From the NCBI GenBank assembly GCA_905214425.1, contig CAJMLY010000030.1, positions 1 through 23,331 on the forward strand: a stretch of DNA of 23,331 nucleotides, written 5' to 3'. This DNA comes from an uncultured bacterium (GTDB taxonomy: Bacteria > Actinomycetota > Coriobacteriia > Coriobacteriales > Coriobacteriaceae). A program made the translations under genes and the position numbers. The notes under the pieces are model-generated. The model saw only the letters and a program-made list of their open reading frames with translations, had not been told where the DNA came from and did no database searches. Shown here piece by piece: positions 15,760 through 23,178 of this stretch (position 1 is the first letter of the stretch; every line of letters begins with the position of its first letter).

Positions 15760-16036
15760 ACGGTGAACTCCTTAAGTCCTCTCTTGCCGGCCCCCGCATA
15801 CGCGTTTCAGCCCGATCCCATTCACACGGCTGAACTTTTATGTGGATGCCAAACAAAAAGTTTGTTAGTAATGTTCTATCACACTTTTTGATTGGCATAC
15901 CTAACGAATTGTTTGTTGCCGTAATCGGTACTTTTTCGCCCCCGAACGGTCATGAATTGCCTTGTTGATGGATTTGTTTGCGGTCAAGTGTGGTTTATGG
16001 CACAGTGAGCCCAAACTAATTTTTAGGAAGGCACCC
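15760..16036. promoter_or_regulatory. Divergent dpaL/regulator control region with inverted repeats
   Basis: The gap is AT-rich compared with its surroundings. It holds a 15-bp inverted repeat with one mismatch, ATGCCAAACAAAAAG (15846-15860) against CTTTTTGATTGGCAT (15884-15898), separated by 23 nt so that half-site starts are 38 bp apart. A nested palindrome, AACAAA-AAG-TTTGTT, is at 15852-15866. Related TAACGAA and TTGTTTG words follow at about 15901-15917. This is a likely binding region for the adjacent regulator. No unambiguous -35/-10 pair could be fixed. Confidence 0.6.
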
Positions 16037-16690
16037 ATGACCCCGTCACAGATTGAGTTTTATAAGCGCCTTGCACACGGCCTGGCGCTCCAATTTGGCC
16101 CCAACTGCGAAGTCGTCGTCCACGACCTGGAAACCGAGGACGTGGACCACTCCATCGTGGTGATCGAAAACGGCCACGTCAGCGGGCGCAAACTGGGTGA
16201 CGGTCCCAGCCATATTGTGTTTGAGTCCATGCACGAGGGCGCCACCGACGTACACGACCGCGAGCCGTACCTCACTAAAACCACCGACGGTAAGCTGCTC
16301 AAATCGTCGACGATCTTTATCCGCAACGACGAGTGCAAGCCCGTCGGCATTTTGGGCATCAACTTTGACATTACGCTCATGAAGGCTTTTGAGCGCTCGC
16401 TCGATGCCTTTACCGGCACCGGCGGCACGGGCTATACCGAGCCCGAGCCCATTACCAAGAACATCGGCGACCTGCTCGAGGACCTGCTGCACGAGTGCGA
16501 GCAGTTTGTGGGCAAGCCCGCGGCGCTCATGACCAAAGACGAGCGCATTCGTGCCATTGGCTACCTCGACCGTCGCGGCGCCTTTCTCATTTCCAAGTCG
16601 AGCGAGCGCGCCTGCGAGTTCTTTGGCATCTCCAAGTACAGCTTCTATAGCTACCTCAATGAGGCCAAGGCGGCGGCCGGCGACAAGTAG
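16037..16690 (+). CDS. YheO/DauR-type PAS-like transcriptional regulator
   Basis: The 217-residue protein has an N-terminal YheO-like PAS domain (about 10-115, including FGPNCEVVVHDLET and the ending ILGINFDITLM). The C-terminal helix-turn-helix of the DauR type is at about 165-215, with GAFLISKSSERACEFFGISK and YSFYSYLNEAK. Family members act as ligand-responsive repressors of amino-acid or related catabolic genes, such as D-arginine use in Pseudomonas. The ATG at 16037 follows AGGAAGG and starts at the domain; 25 upstream in-frame codons were rejected. Divergence from dpaL suggests that it controls the dpaL-ygeY-ygeW unit. The effector is unknown. Confidence 0.88.
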   Translation: MTPSQIEFYKRLAHGLALQFGPNCEVVVHDLETEDVDHSIVVIENGHVSGRKLGDGPSHIVFESMHEGATDVHDREPYLTKTTDGKLLKSSTIFIRNDECKPVGILGINFDITLMKAFERSLDAFTGTGGTGYTEPEPITKNIGDLLEDLLHECEQFVGKPAALMTKDERIRAIGYLDRRGAFLISKSSERACEFFGISKYSFYSYLNEAKAAAGDK

Positions 16691-16773
16691 GCACTCGCCT
16701 GGATTGCCCCTCCCCTTTTGGGCGCGAGTTCTGGAAAGCGCGAATCCAAGACCGAGCCGCTTGGGAAGTTCCA

Positions 16774-16779
16774 TATAAT
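16774..16779 (+). promoter_or_regulatory. Candidate -10 box (TATAAT)
   Basis: A consensus TATAAT lies 34 nt before the ATG of the proline-rich membrane protein gene, within the 123-nt gap after the regulator gene. I could not assign a -35 box with normal spacing. Confidence 0.4.
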
Positions 16780-16813
16780 CGATGTCATTAGTATTTCGAA
16801 AGGATGGAACAGA

Positions 16814-17800
16814 ATGGCGTTGAGCAAGGCATCATGCACCGGTCGCGGATTGATTCCGGCAATTGGTGGACATGTGCACCGCATGTTCGATGAGGGTGAA
16901 GACGACCTGTTTTCACTGAGCCTTGACGACGTGATGGATGATCGCCCGTGGACCGCCGACGAACTCATGGGCGGCGGGGCTCGCCCGTCAAGTCCCAATC
17001 CCGCACTTGCGCCTAAGCCCGCATCTGCGCCGACTCCTGCGCAGTCGCCCGTTTCGACGCCCGCGCCTACGCCCGCACCCACTTCGGCGCCCACACCCGC
17101 TCCCCGCCCCGCAAGCGACCCGTCCGAGACGGCGGCATTTCTCGCTGCAGCGACGCAGGGCAAATCGGCCGACAGCACCGTTATGTACAGCGCCCAGCAG
17201 TTGCCTGTTCCTGCGGCACGCAAGCCTCCGGTCGCAAGGCTCGATGAGCCCGTTGCCCATCAGGTTGCCCACGATTCCTGGGCTGCAACCGATCTGGATG
17301 AGACCTCTACCGGCATGCCGGCGCTCGATGTTCCGGTTAACCCGCTTTTTGCCGCTAACACGAGCGCCGCGGACTATGAGGGCGGTGCGGCATATTCCGA
17401 TTATTCCGATGACTATGCTGGCACCGGTCGCATCGAGACCGAGGATTATGGCACCGCATCGAACGATTATCTCAACGATCCGTACGCTGCCACGCCTGCA
17501 CCGGAATATGACCCGGAGGCCGCGTCCGCACCGGCGTATACCAAAAGCACGGGCGAAGAGCGCTTCGCCGATTATTACGCCAAGGAAAAGGCGCTGCGTT
17601 TCTCGGAATTTCCGCAGGCAGTCAAGGTTGCCTTTATCGCCATTGTCATTGCCCTGCTCGGTGTCATTGCGTTTGAGGGATTCCAGCTGTTCCGCGGCCC
17701 CACCCAAGCGGAGTCGGAGACCCAGCAAAAAGAGGACGATAACCAGTACCTGGACATCAACACCCTCAAGGGCGACCCCAACGACGGAGACGACGAGTAG
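16814..17800 (+). CDS. Proline-rich single-pass membrane protein of unknown function
   Basis: I do not recognise a family. The 328-residue product starts at ATG 16814 after AAAGGA. It has an acidic N-terminal segment (25-52, with EGEDDLFSLSLDDVMDD), a Pro/Ala/Thr-rich linker (about 56-102), a Tyr/Asp-rich low-complexity stretch (about 184-240) and one strong membrane segment at about 269-293. A short acidic tail follows. There is no signal peptide, so a long cytoplasmic N-terminal part and a short outside tail are likely. A role in division or envelope organisation is possible but not shown. A terminator follows at 17834. Confidence 0.8.
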   Translation: MALSKASCTGRGLIPAIGGHVHRMFDEGEDDLFSLSLDDVMDDRPWTADELMGGGARPSSPNPALAPKPASAPTPAQSPVSTPAPTPAPTSAPTPAPRPASDPSETAAFLAAATQGKSADSTVMYSAQQLPVPAARKPPVARLDEPVAHQVAHDSWAATDLDETSTGMPALDVPVNPLFAANTSAADYEGGAAYSDYSDDYAGTGRIETEDYGTASNDYLNDPYAATPAPEYDPEAASAPAYTKSTGEERFADYYAKEKALRFSEFPQAVKVAFIAIVIALLGVIAFEGFQLFRGPTQAESETQQKEDDNQYLDINTLKGDPNDGDDE

Positions 17801-17833
17801 CGAGAGCTGAAGGCGGCCGCAGGATCCCGCATC

Positions 17834-17860
17834 CAGCACCGGCTTCTAAGTGCTGTTTTG
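17834..17860 (+). terminator. Rho-independent terminator
   Basis: CAGCAC (17834-17839) pairs with GTGCTG (17850-17855) and is followed by TTTTG. It lies 34 nt after the stop of the proline-rich membrane protein gene. Confidence 0.65.
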
Positions 17861-17870
17861 TCATCCAGCT

Positions 17871-17950
17871 ACACTTTTCCGGATAATTTGCCTATTGAAT
17901 TTGACACTTTTCCGAAGTTTTAAGGTGCCTATTTCAACACTTTTCCGGAT
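17871..17950. repeat. Three ACACTTTTCCG repeats at exact 33-bp spacing
   Basis: ACACTTTTCCG begins at 17871, 17904 and 17937, so the copies are exactly 33 bp apart. The first and third extend to ACACTTTTCCGGAT and the second diverges after the shared core. The intervening 19-22 nt are AT-rich and poorly conserved, apart from a shared GCCTATT. Read on the minus strand, the period of 11 codons gives RKSV three times, but the frame has no family support. Candidates are a protein-binding array (three helical turns apart), a decayed tandem repeat, or the edge of a mobile element. Confidence 0.85.
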
Positions 17951-18046
17951 GAAAGCCGAATAATCACTTGGGAACCAACGCCGTTCACGCGTCATTTCGC
18001 AGGCGGCGCTTGATTTCTGTCCGTACACGTTGATAGACTTCCTCTT

Positions 18047-18070
18047 GCCCGCAAGGAGCGGGCGCGTTTT
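18047..18070 (+). terminator. Terminator-like hairpin upstream of the 140-residue orphan
   Basis: GCCCGC (18047-18052) pairs with GCGGGC (18058-18063) around AAGGA, then GCG and TTTT. No gene ends nearby on the plus strand (the previous terminator is at 17834), so it would end a short non-coding transcript or act as an attenuator in the leader of the gene at 18165. Confidence 0.5.
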
Positions 18071-18077
18071 ATCCAGA

Positions 18078-18145
18078 GTCGGGGTAGAGAGTTGGCTCCA
18101 CGATCCCGACGCCAACCGGCCAAGAGGCACGGTGGCCCTGCCAAC
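18078..18145 (+). promoter_or_regulatory. Candidate structured leader with interleaved (pseudoknot-capable) pairings
   Basis: GTCGGG (18078-18083) can pair with CCCGAC (18105-18110), and GTTGGC (18091-18096) can pair with GCCAAC (18111-18116). The two helices interleave, as in an H-type pseudoknot. A second GCCAAC copy at 18140-18145, just before the Shine-Dalgarno sequence (AAAGGAG, 18153-18159), could compete for the same partner. This layout suits a translational switch, but I cannot match it to a known riboswitch class. Confidence 0.4.
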
Positions 18146-18164
18146 ATCGATGAAAGGAGTCCGT

Positions 18165-18587
18165 ATGGACAATTTCTCCGTGCGCAGTGAGCGCAACTTC
18201 CACAACCTGGCAGCCAAGCCAAAACGAATGCATCTTCTGGACGAGCCGAGCGGCTATGCCTCGGCCATGGTCAAGAACAGCCTCTCCCACCAGATGCGCT
18301 TTACCGTGCAGGTGCTCGAGGAAGAGCTCTGCGCCGCCGGCGACCCGCACGTGCTGCAGATCAAGCTGCTCGGAGATGACCCTCGTGAGCCGTCCAGATG
18401 GATGCTCTTCGCCGACAGCGTGTGCGTTGCGGACGGATCCGGCGCCTTTGCCCGCGAGTGCTTCTGCGAGGGCGCCGAGGTGTTTTTGGATCTGTGCCAC
18501 GACGCCGTCGAGGCTGCCGAGCTGCGCCAGTGGAGTCAAAGGGAGTACGAGCTGCTGAGTGCCGCGCGCGGGATTGCGAGGGTGTAG
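18165..18587 (+). CDS. Orphan hypothetical protein, 140 residues
   Basis: Not recognised. ATG at 18165 has AAAGGAG 5 nt upstream, which decides the start. The frame is open further upstream, but that part crosses the hairpins. The product is soluble-looking and acidic in its second half, with mixed alpha/beta character: FTVQVLEEELCAAG, VLQIKLLGD, then SRWMLFADSVCVADGSGAFARECF, and a helical end. It has no signal peptide and no membrane segment. Codon choice is GC-rich like the island genes. It stands alone with its own leader. Confidence 0.72.
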   Translation: MDNFSVRSERNFHNLAAKPKRMHLLDEPSGYASAMVKNSLSHQMRFTVQVLEEELCAAGDPHVLQIKLLGDDPREPSRWMLFADSVCVADGSGAFARECFCEGAEVFLDLCHDAVEAAELRQWSQREYELLSAARGIARV

Positions 18588-18911
18588 GAACAGAAGCCTC
18601 ATGACGGTGGCCTCAGCTGGAATGACGTATCGCTCGATAAATGATCTCAACAACGTAGCCGATGCGCCGCATTTCACCTCAAAGGCATTGAGCGATCGGG
18701 GGGCGTCCAGCATTTCTTTGATATCCCCAATTGATTGTTCCGAGAAAGTCTCTTCATGTCCTTATAATCGCCCTTACGAGAAACGTGGACGAGACAGGCG
18801 TCCATATGCCGTCTCTAAACTAACGAGCCGTTCGCGAAAAGAACATCTGGCTAGCATGGGCCAAAGATATACTGGTATCGCTGCAACAATTATGGAAGAT
18901 CGGCACCACCA
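18588..18911 (+). promoter_or_regulatory. 324-nt intergenic region with a candidate -10 box
   Basis: I see no convincing gene here. TATAAT at 18763-18768 is a possible -10 box for the surface protein gene 144 nt downstream, although no -35 box with usual spacing is evident. The short open frames crossing the gap have no family resemblance. Base composition is somewhat richer in A and T than the flanks between about 18700 and 18900. Confidence 0.4.
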
Positions 18912-20726
18912 ATGACCTCCTTGAAATTCTCCAGGCGCTTCGCGCTTAGCCTGCTCGCCTCGCTGTCCGCCACCGTAGCGCTTGCTTTGCCCTCAACCGC
19001 CCTAGCCGCGTCGGACCCGAACCCGCCCAGCATCTCCAACGTGACGATATCCGCGACGACAGTCACGGCCGGCTCCACGCTGCATGTCGGCTATAGCGTC
19101 GATGACCCTGACGGGGTACGGTCCGTCACGCCCATAGTCGAAGTCGTTGTCGAAAACGATACCGGAGACCATGGAATCAGTTCCCGTCTCGCCTTCTCGT
19201 CGACCGGCAACACGACCGCGGGCTTCGATATCTCCACCTCCCCGAGCGACCGGCCCTGCAGGTACCGGATCATCGGCCTCGGCGTGACCGATAGTCTTGG
19301 ATGGGTTACCGATGTCTACGACACGACGTATGCCGAGGAGAAGGGGCTCGACTGTCCGACCTTCACCACCGACCCCCTCGAGTATGAGGTGACCGAGGGA
19401 CCCGAGGACCAAAACCCGCCGACCGTGTCCTCAGTGTCGCTCTCGAGCAGGGAGGTCGCAACCGGTGCCGACTTCCACATCTCTTGGACCGTCTCCGATG
19501 CCGACGGCGTTCGCTCCGTTTCCCCCATACTGCGGCAGGGCTGGGAGAATTCGGACGACGGCTGCTCTGTTTCGTCAGCCTATTATCGCGGAGGCTCGTC
19601 TATCGACGGGTTTGACCTCACATTCGACAGCAATAGGATCGGAAGGCACAGGCTGATCGGCCTTTCGGTCACCGATGGCCTAGGGTTCGAGACCGATGTG
19701 TACGAGAGTTCCTACGCCAGGGCCAACGGCATTTCGGGCGCGACTTTCTCGGTTGGCGACCCGAGCGAGCTGTGCTTCGAGGTGACCGGCAGCGCGATCG
19801 ACCGGAACCTGCCCACGGTCTCGAACGTTTCCATCTCCGCGAAGAGGGTCCCCGTCGGCGGGATCCTCCGTATCTATTGCAATGTAGGCGACGCGGACGG
19901 CGTAAAGTCTGTCTCCCCGATCCTCGGCGACCCCGGCTATGTCGAGGACCCGAACTCTTTAAAGACCCGCAAAACGTTGAGCTGCAGCTACGATGCGGCA
20001 AGGGGCTATATCGAAATCGAGTTCCCCACGTCGCTCTCGATGGGCTCGTTTGAAATCCAAGCCCTCGCGGTCCTCGACAAGACGGGCCACGAGACCTTCG
20101 TCTACAGCTCCGCCTACGCCGAGCGTAACGGCAAGACCGGCGTTCAGACCTTTGATGTCGACGACGCGGGGGACGTCACCTTCGACGTGACCGCTCCGCT
20201 GTATGCCGCCACCAAGGGCGACGGGCAGGCGTATGCAAAGGACGGCGAGGCCGGTCTGACCTTCCGCTTCAGCGGTCCTCTCGATGAGTTCACGCGTCTC
20301 CTCGTGGACGGAACTGAGGTCTCCGCCGAGAACTACACCGCAACCAGGGGCAGCACGATTATCGAGCTCAGGCCGTCCTACCTGGACACGCTCGCCGCCG
20401 GCGGACACACCGTCACGGCCGTCTGGAAGGACGGGACGGCGACCGATGCGTCCTTCACCGTGGAGGGGAAGGCCCAAGGGGAGCAGGCGGGCGGAAAGAC
20501 CGACGTAGATTCACCCGGCGACAACAAAAGTGATCCTGCCACTCCTGAAAAGGACGCCGACGAGGCGGCTACAAAAAAGTCGGGACGCACGACAGCCGAT
20601 GAACCAAAGCTCGCTGCAACCGGCGACTCCACTTGGATGGCCAGCATCGCATTGGCCATGGCGGCCACGGCCTGCTTCACGGCAGCGAGAAGGCTTGAGC
20701 CCAAGCAGCATAGGCACGAACAGTAG
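18912..20726 (+). CDS. Secreted, sortase-anchored surface protein with three 131-residue repeats
   Basis: The 604-residue protein has a signal peptide (about 1-33, ending STALAAS). Three repeats start at 37, 168 and 299: NPPS, NPPT and NLPT begin them, and DGVRSV or DGVKSV recurs at 67, 198 and 329, always 131 apart. A further beta-type domain (about 434-518, X2-like) follows, then a Lys/Asp/Pro-rich stalk. The C-terminal sorting signal LAATGD (567-572) precedes a hydrophobic segment and basic tail, which fits the LAxTG signals used by actinobacterial sortases. Binding partner unknown. Arginine is often AGG, unlike the ribosomal genes, which hints at acquisition. The Shine-Dalgarno sequence is weak. 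Confidence 0.85.
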   Translation: MTSLKFSRRFALSLLASLSATVALALPSTALAASDPNPPSISNVTISATTVTAGSTLHVGYSVDDPDGVRSVTPIVEVVVENDTGDHGISSRLAFSSTGNTTAGFDISTSPSDRPCRYRIIGLGVTDSLGWVTDVYDTTYAEEKGLDCPTFTTDPLEYEVTEGPEDQNPPTVSSVSLSSREVATGADFHISWTVSDADGVRSVSPILRQGWENSDDGCSVSSAYYRGGSSIDGFDLTFDSNRIGRHRLIGLSVTDGLGFETDVYESSYARANGISGATFSVGDPSELCFEVTGSAIDRNLPTVSNVSISAKRVPVGGILRIYCNVGDADGVKSVSPILGDPGYVEDPNSLKTRKTLSCSYDAARGYIEIEFPTSLSMGSFEIQALAVLDKTGHETFVYSSAYAERNGKTGVQTFDVDDAGDVTFDVTAPLYAATKGDGQAYAKDGEAGLTFRFSGPLDEFTRLLVDGTEVSAENYTATRGSTIIELRPSYLDTLAAGGHTVTAVWKDGTATDASFTVEGKAQGEQAGGKTDVDSPGDNKSDPATPEKDADEAATKKSGRTTADEPKLAATGDSTWMASIALAMAATACFTAARRLEPKQHRHEQ

Positions 20727-20908
20727 CTCAAAGCGAACTCAACTGGGAAGGGCAGATGGATAGCCGTCCTTCTCTTATAATCAACCCAATCCGCTGAAAT
20801 GCAATCAGTTAACGAGTTTCGCCAGACGTTCGGCCTCTACCCCGCTCTAGCAAGCCACCAGGCGATGAGATAATGCCCACGACTATCAACGTAAGCAAGG
20901 AGCGCGCT
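20727..20908 (+). promoter_or_regulatory. Intergenic region with a candidate -10 box
   Basis: TATAAT at 20776-20781 in the context CTTATAATC resembles the box at 18763. It would drive the gene at 20909. The gap has no other feature I can support. Confidence 0.4.
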
Positions 20909-22144
20909 ATGGCAGACAACGAGACCAAACCCTCGGCGAACGACGGCCGAGAGGAGCTCGTGGCAAAACAGCTCGCATCGACCAAAATCCACCTCGCGCT
21001 CACTCAGAAGCGGGTGGACGTCTCCGGCGCCATCAAGCTACCGCTCGAGCGAATTCCCCAACTCGGCGTGGCGTTCGCCTCGCTCCCCTCGATGTTTCGC
21101 ACCGTCACCAACACGGTGAGCGTGCCCACGCTGCTCCAGGCGACTGACAAATATGGTAACCCGCTCGATCCATCGAAACTCAACTCGTTCAAGGACGGCA
21201 GCGGTCTCACAGGGGGCTACCGCGACGCCGCCAAGGGCCTTGGGCAGGCGCGCTTCCACGTAGTCGAGGGCGACATCGCCACGAGCGTCACGCAGGTGCC
21301 TTACGATCCAACATCGCTATTCATGGCAGCCGCAATCGCGCAGATAAACCAAAAGCTCGACTCCATCCAGGAGTCCGTCGACGAAATGTTCGAGTACATG
21401 CGTCAGCGCGACAAGGCCAACATGCGTGGCAACCTCAAGACGCTCGCAGACATCCTCAACGGTTACGGCCTCAACTACGGCAACGCCACCTACATGGCAA
21501 ACGCCCATATGAAGGTGCTCGACATCAAGCAGTCGTCCGCGCAGGACATGGAACTCTTCCGCTCGCAGGCACAGGCGGATCTGAAAAAGAAAGGGTTCAT
21601 CGAGGTGCGAGACGGCTTGGGCAGACGCCTCGACAAGGTGCTCGACTACCTCAAAGACTGCCAGCTCGCCACCTACATCCACGCGTTCTCGCTGTTCCTC
21701 GAACCCATGCTCGCCCAGAACTTCGAGCCCGCAAAGCTCGCGGACGCCACTGCGAAGATCGAGGCTGATTCGATCGCGTACCGCGAGCTCTACACCGACT
21801 GCTACAACGCACTCGAAGCGGGGGCTGTCGACACCGTCGATGCGGCACTGCTGGGCGGTATCGCGTCCGCGGGCAAATTGCTCGGCCACGCCATCGCAAA
21901 GACCCCCGTGGGCGACCATACACTCATCGACGAGGCGCTCGAAGGCGCAGGAGAGAGCATCGGAAAGTTCAACGACAAGCAATCCGAGAAACTCCTCGAA
22001 AAGCTCCATCAGGCAAAGACGCCCGACGTCACGCCGTTCAAGCAGAGCGTAAAGGAGATCGACACCCTCTACAACCGCCCCGCGCAGATCGCCGTGGACG
22101 CCGAGAACGTCTACATCTTGCCTGCCAAGCAGCAGGAAGAGTAA
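20909..22144 (+). CDS. Large helical protein of unknown function
   Basis: Not assigned to a family. ATG at 20909 follows AAGGAG by 6 nt; an upstream ATG at 20873 lacks a ribosome binding site. The 411-residue product is mainly helical. A likely coiled coil at about 145-175 (INQKLDSIQESVDEMFEYM) leads into a conserved-looking block (RDKANMRGNLKTLADILNGY, then LDIKQSSAQDMELFRSQAQ). A Gly/Ala-rich, mildly hydrophobic stretch follows at about 310-345 (LLGGIASAGKLLGHAIA). There is no signal peptide. Proteins of similar build, as I vaguely recall, occur as scattered hypotheticals in Firmicutes. It is convergent with the exonuclease gene, 41 nt away. Confidence 0.8.
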   Translation: MADNETKPSANDGREELVAKQLASTKIHLALTQKRVDVSGAIKLPLERIPQLGVAFASLPSMFRTVTNTVSVPTLLQATDKYGNPLDPSKLNSFKDGSGLTGGYRDAAKGLGQARFHVVEGDIATSVTQVPYDPTSLFMAAAIAQINQKLDSIQESVDEMFEYMRQRDKANMRGNLKTLADILNGYGLNYGNATYMANAHMKVLDIKQSSAQDMELFRSQAQADLKKKGFIEVRDGLGRRLDKVLDYLKDCQLATYIHAFSLFLEPMLAQNFEPAKLADATAKIEADSIAYRELYTDCYNALEAGAVDTVDAALLGGIASAGKLLGHAIAKTPVGDHTLIDEALEGAGESIGKFNDKQSEKLLEKLHQAKTPDVTPFKQSVKEIDTLYNRPAQIAVDAENVYILPAKQQEE

Positions 22145-22185
22145 CGATACGCGACAGGCACGCGCCATGCAGACAGCTAACGCCC

Positions 22186-22920
22186 CTACCTTCCCGCCGC
22201 CTTCAGCTTCAGCAGCAGGTCGCCCAGCTCGGGGCACTTGCTAGAAAGGCGCGTCTGAGCCCGCTCGCCCATCCCCCATCGCTGGCGGACTTCCTGGGCG
22301 CGCGGACTCACGCGGTAGTCCCCGTCCATCACCTGCTTGAGCAGCTTGGCGGTCACGCGCGCATCGGCAAGGGCGCTGTGGGCATGGCCCGTCGACTCGT
22401 CAAACTCTATGCCAAACCACGTTGCCGCGTCGCCCAACGAGACGCACCCGTAGCTGCCCACGTCCATGATCGAGGTGTAAAACGTCTGCAGGTCAGCCCA
22501 GTCCGTAGGAAATGCGGAAAGATCGATGTGCTTTGCCTGGCACTCGGTCATAAGCTGCCGACGATCCGCTCCGCCCCAGCAAACCACCTGGGCGGAGTAG
22601 CGACCGATCCAATCGCTGAGCCTTTTGGTCACCACATAGAGCGGATCGGCCATCGCGGTGTCCACGGCCGATATCCCCGTAAGCTCGCGGACGGGAAACG
22701 CAACGCCTTCGGCATATTCCGTCTGCACAAACTGCGAGAACTCGCCCATAACGTTGCCGTGGTAATCGAGCTTAACGACGCCGACCTCGATAATCTCATT
22801 GCGCAGTCCACGGCGCTGGCGCTGCTTTGGTACCGGCGCAAACTCAAAGTCCAGCACAATCTGGCGCGCAAAGTTCGTCGTATCGATAGCCGAGATACAC
22901 GGCGTCTTTTCAGCTGACAC
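22186..22920 (-). CDS. DEDDh-type 3'-5' exonuclease (DnaQ-like)
   Basis: The 244-residue protein has the DEDDh motifs: ExoI LDFEF (D24, E26), ExoII around CWGGADRRQL (D119), and ExoIII HSALADA (H181, D186). The fold belongs to the DnaQ/RNase T group, so it should remove nucleotides from DNA or RNA 3' ends with two metal ions. The start is GTG at 22920, eight bases after AGAAAGG. The C-terminal 55 residues lie beyond the core and look helical. It stands alone, so the substrate is uncertain; DNA proofreading, RNA trimming and a KapD-like role are all possible. Confidence 0.85.
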   Translation of the reverse strand: MSAEKTPCISAIDTTNFARQIVLDFEFAPVPKQRQRRGLRNEIIEVGVVKLDYHGNVMGEFSQFVQTEYAEGVAFPVRELTGISAVDTAMADPLYVVTKRLSDWIGRYSAQVVCWGGADRRQLMTECQAKHIDLSAFPTDWADLQTFYTSIMDVGSYGCVSLGDAATWFGIEFDESTGHAHSALADARVTAKLLKQVMDGDYRVSPRAQEVRQRWGMGERAQTRLSSKCPELGDLLLKLKAAGR

Positions 22921-23178
22921 GGTTAGGGCCTTTCTCCGTCAACTGCCGCTCGTTACATAGGCGGCTACATTGCCGTAAGGATAGGAACCCGTGCGGACAT
23001 GAAATCGCACAGCACGGCTTTCCGGCATCCTTGCGTAAAGCCACACTTTGAGAGAATCACGTCACTGTTATTATCGAACATATATTCGTATTTATAGCAG
23101 TACTTTGATAGAATTGCAGTTGTTGACGGCAGTTCCATGTGCCGGGCAGCGCCCTCTATGCGACGGGAGGTGATGCCC
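22921..23178 (+). promoter_or_regulatory. Intergenic region with candidate SOS-controlled promoter
   Basis: The 258-nt gap has an AT-rich core (about 23061-23120) with several possible promoter boxes for the plus strand: TTATTA (23068-23073) with TTTATA (23091-23096) at 17 bp, and TAGAAT at 23109-23114. The LexA-like box lies between or over these elements. I do not see another gene in the gap. The minus-strand open frame across it lacks a supported start. Confidence 0.45.
23075..23088. promoter_or_regulatory. Candidate LexA (SOS) box
   Basis: CGAACATATATTCG differs by one base from the Gram-positive SOS consensus CGAAC-N4-GTTCG (A in place of the second-half G). It lies 91 nt before the ATG of a small hydrophobic peptide gene and overlaps the candidate promoter boxes, as a repressor site would. 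A match this good can arise by chance in AT-rich DNA, but position and peptide type support it. Confidence 0.5.

Noticed and set aside
12998..15891. Long plus-strand frames opposite ygeY and dpaL
   Set aside because: They are Val/Gly/Asp-rich mirror translations of well-identified enzymes and show no own ribosome binding site or family motifs.
17871..17950. Possible mini CRISPR array
   Set aside because: The conserved core is only 11-14 nt, spacers are short and AT-rich, there are only three units, and no cas gene is near.
17861..18217. 118-codon minus-strand frame through the 33-bp repeats
   Set aside because: RKSV recurs because the DNA period is 11 codons. There is no supported start or family match, though a decayed gene cannot be excluded.
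18588..18911. Plus-strand frame across the gap before the surface protein
   Set aside because: It overlaps the end of the 140-residue orphan gene, has no ribosome binding site and shows no recognisable sequence.
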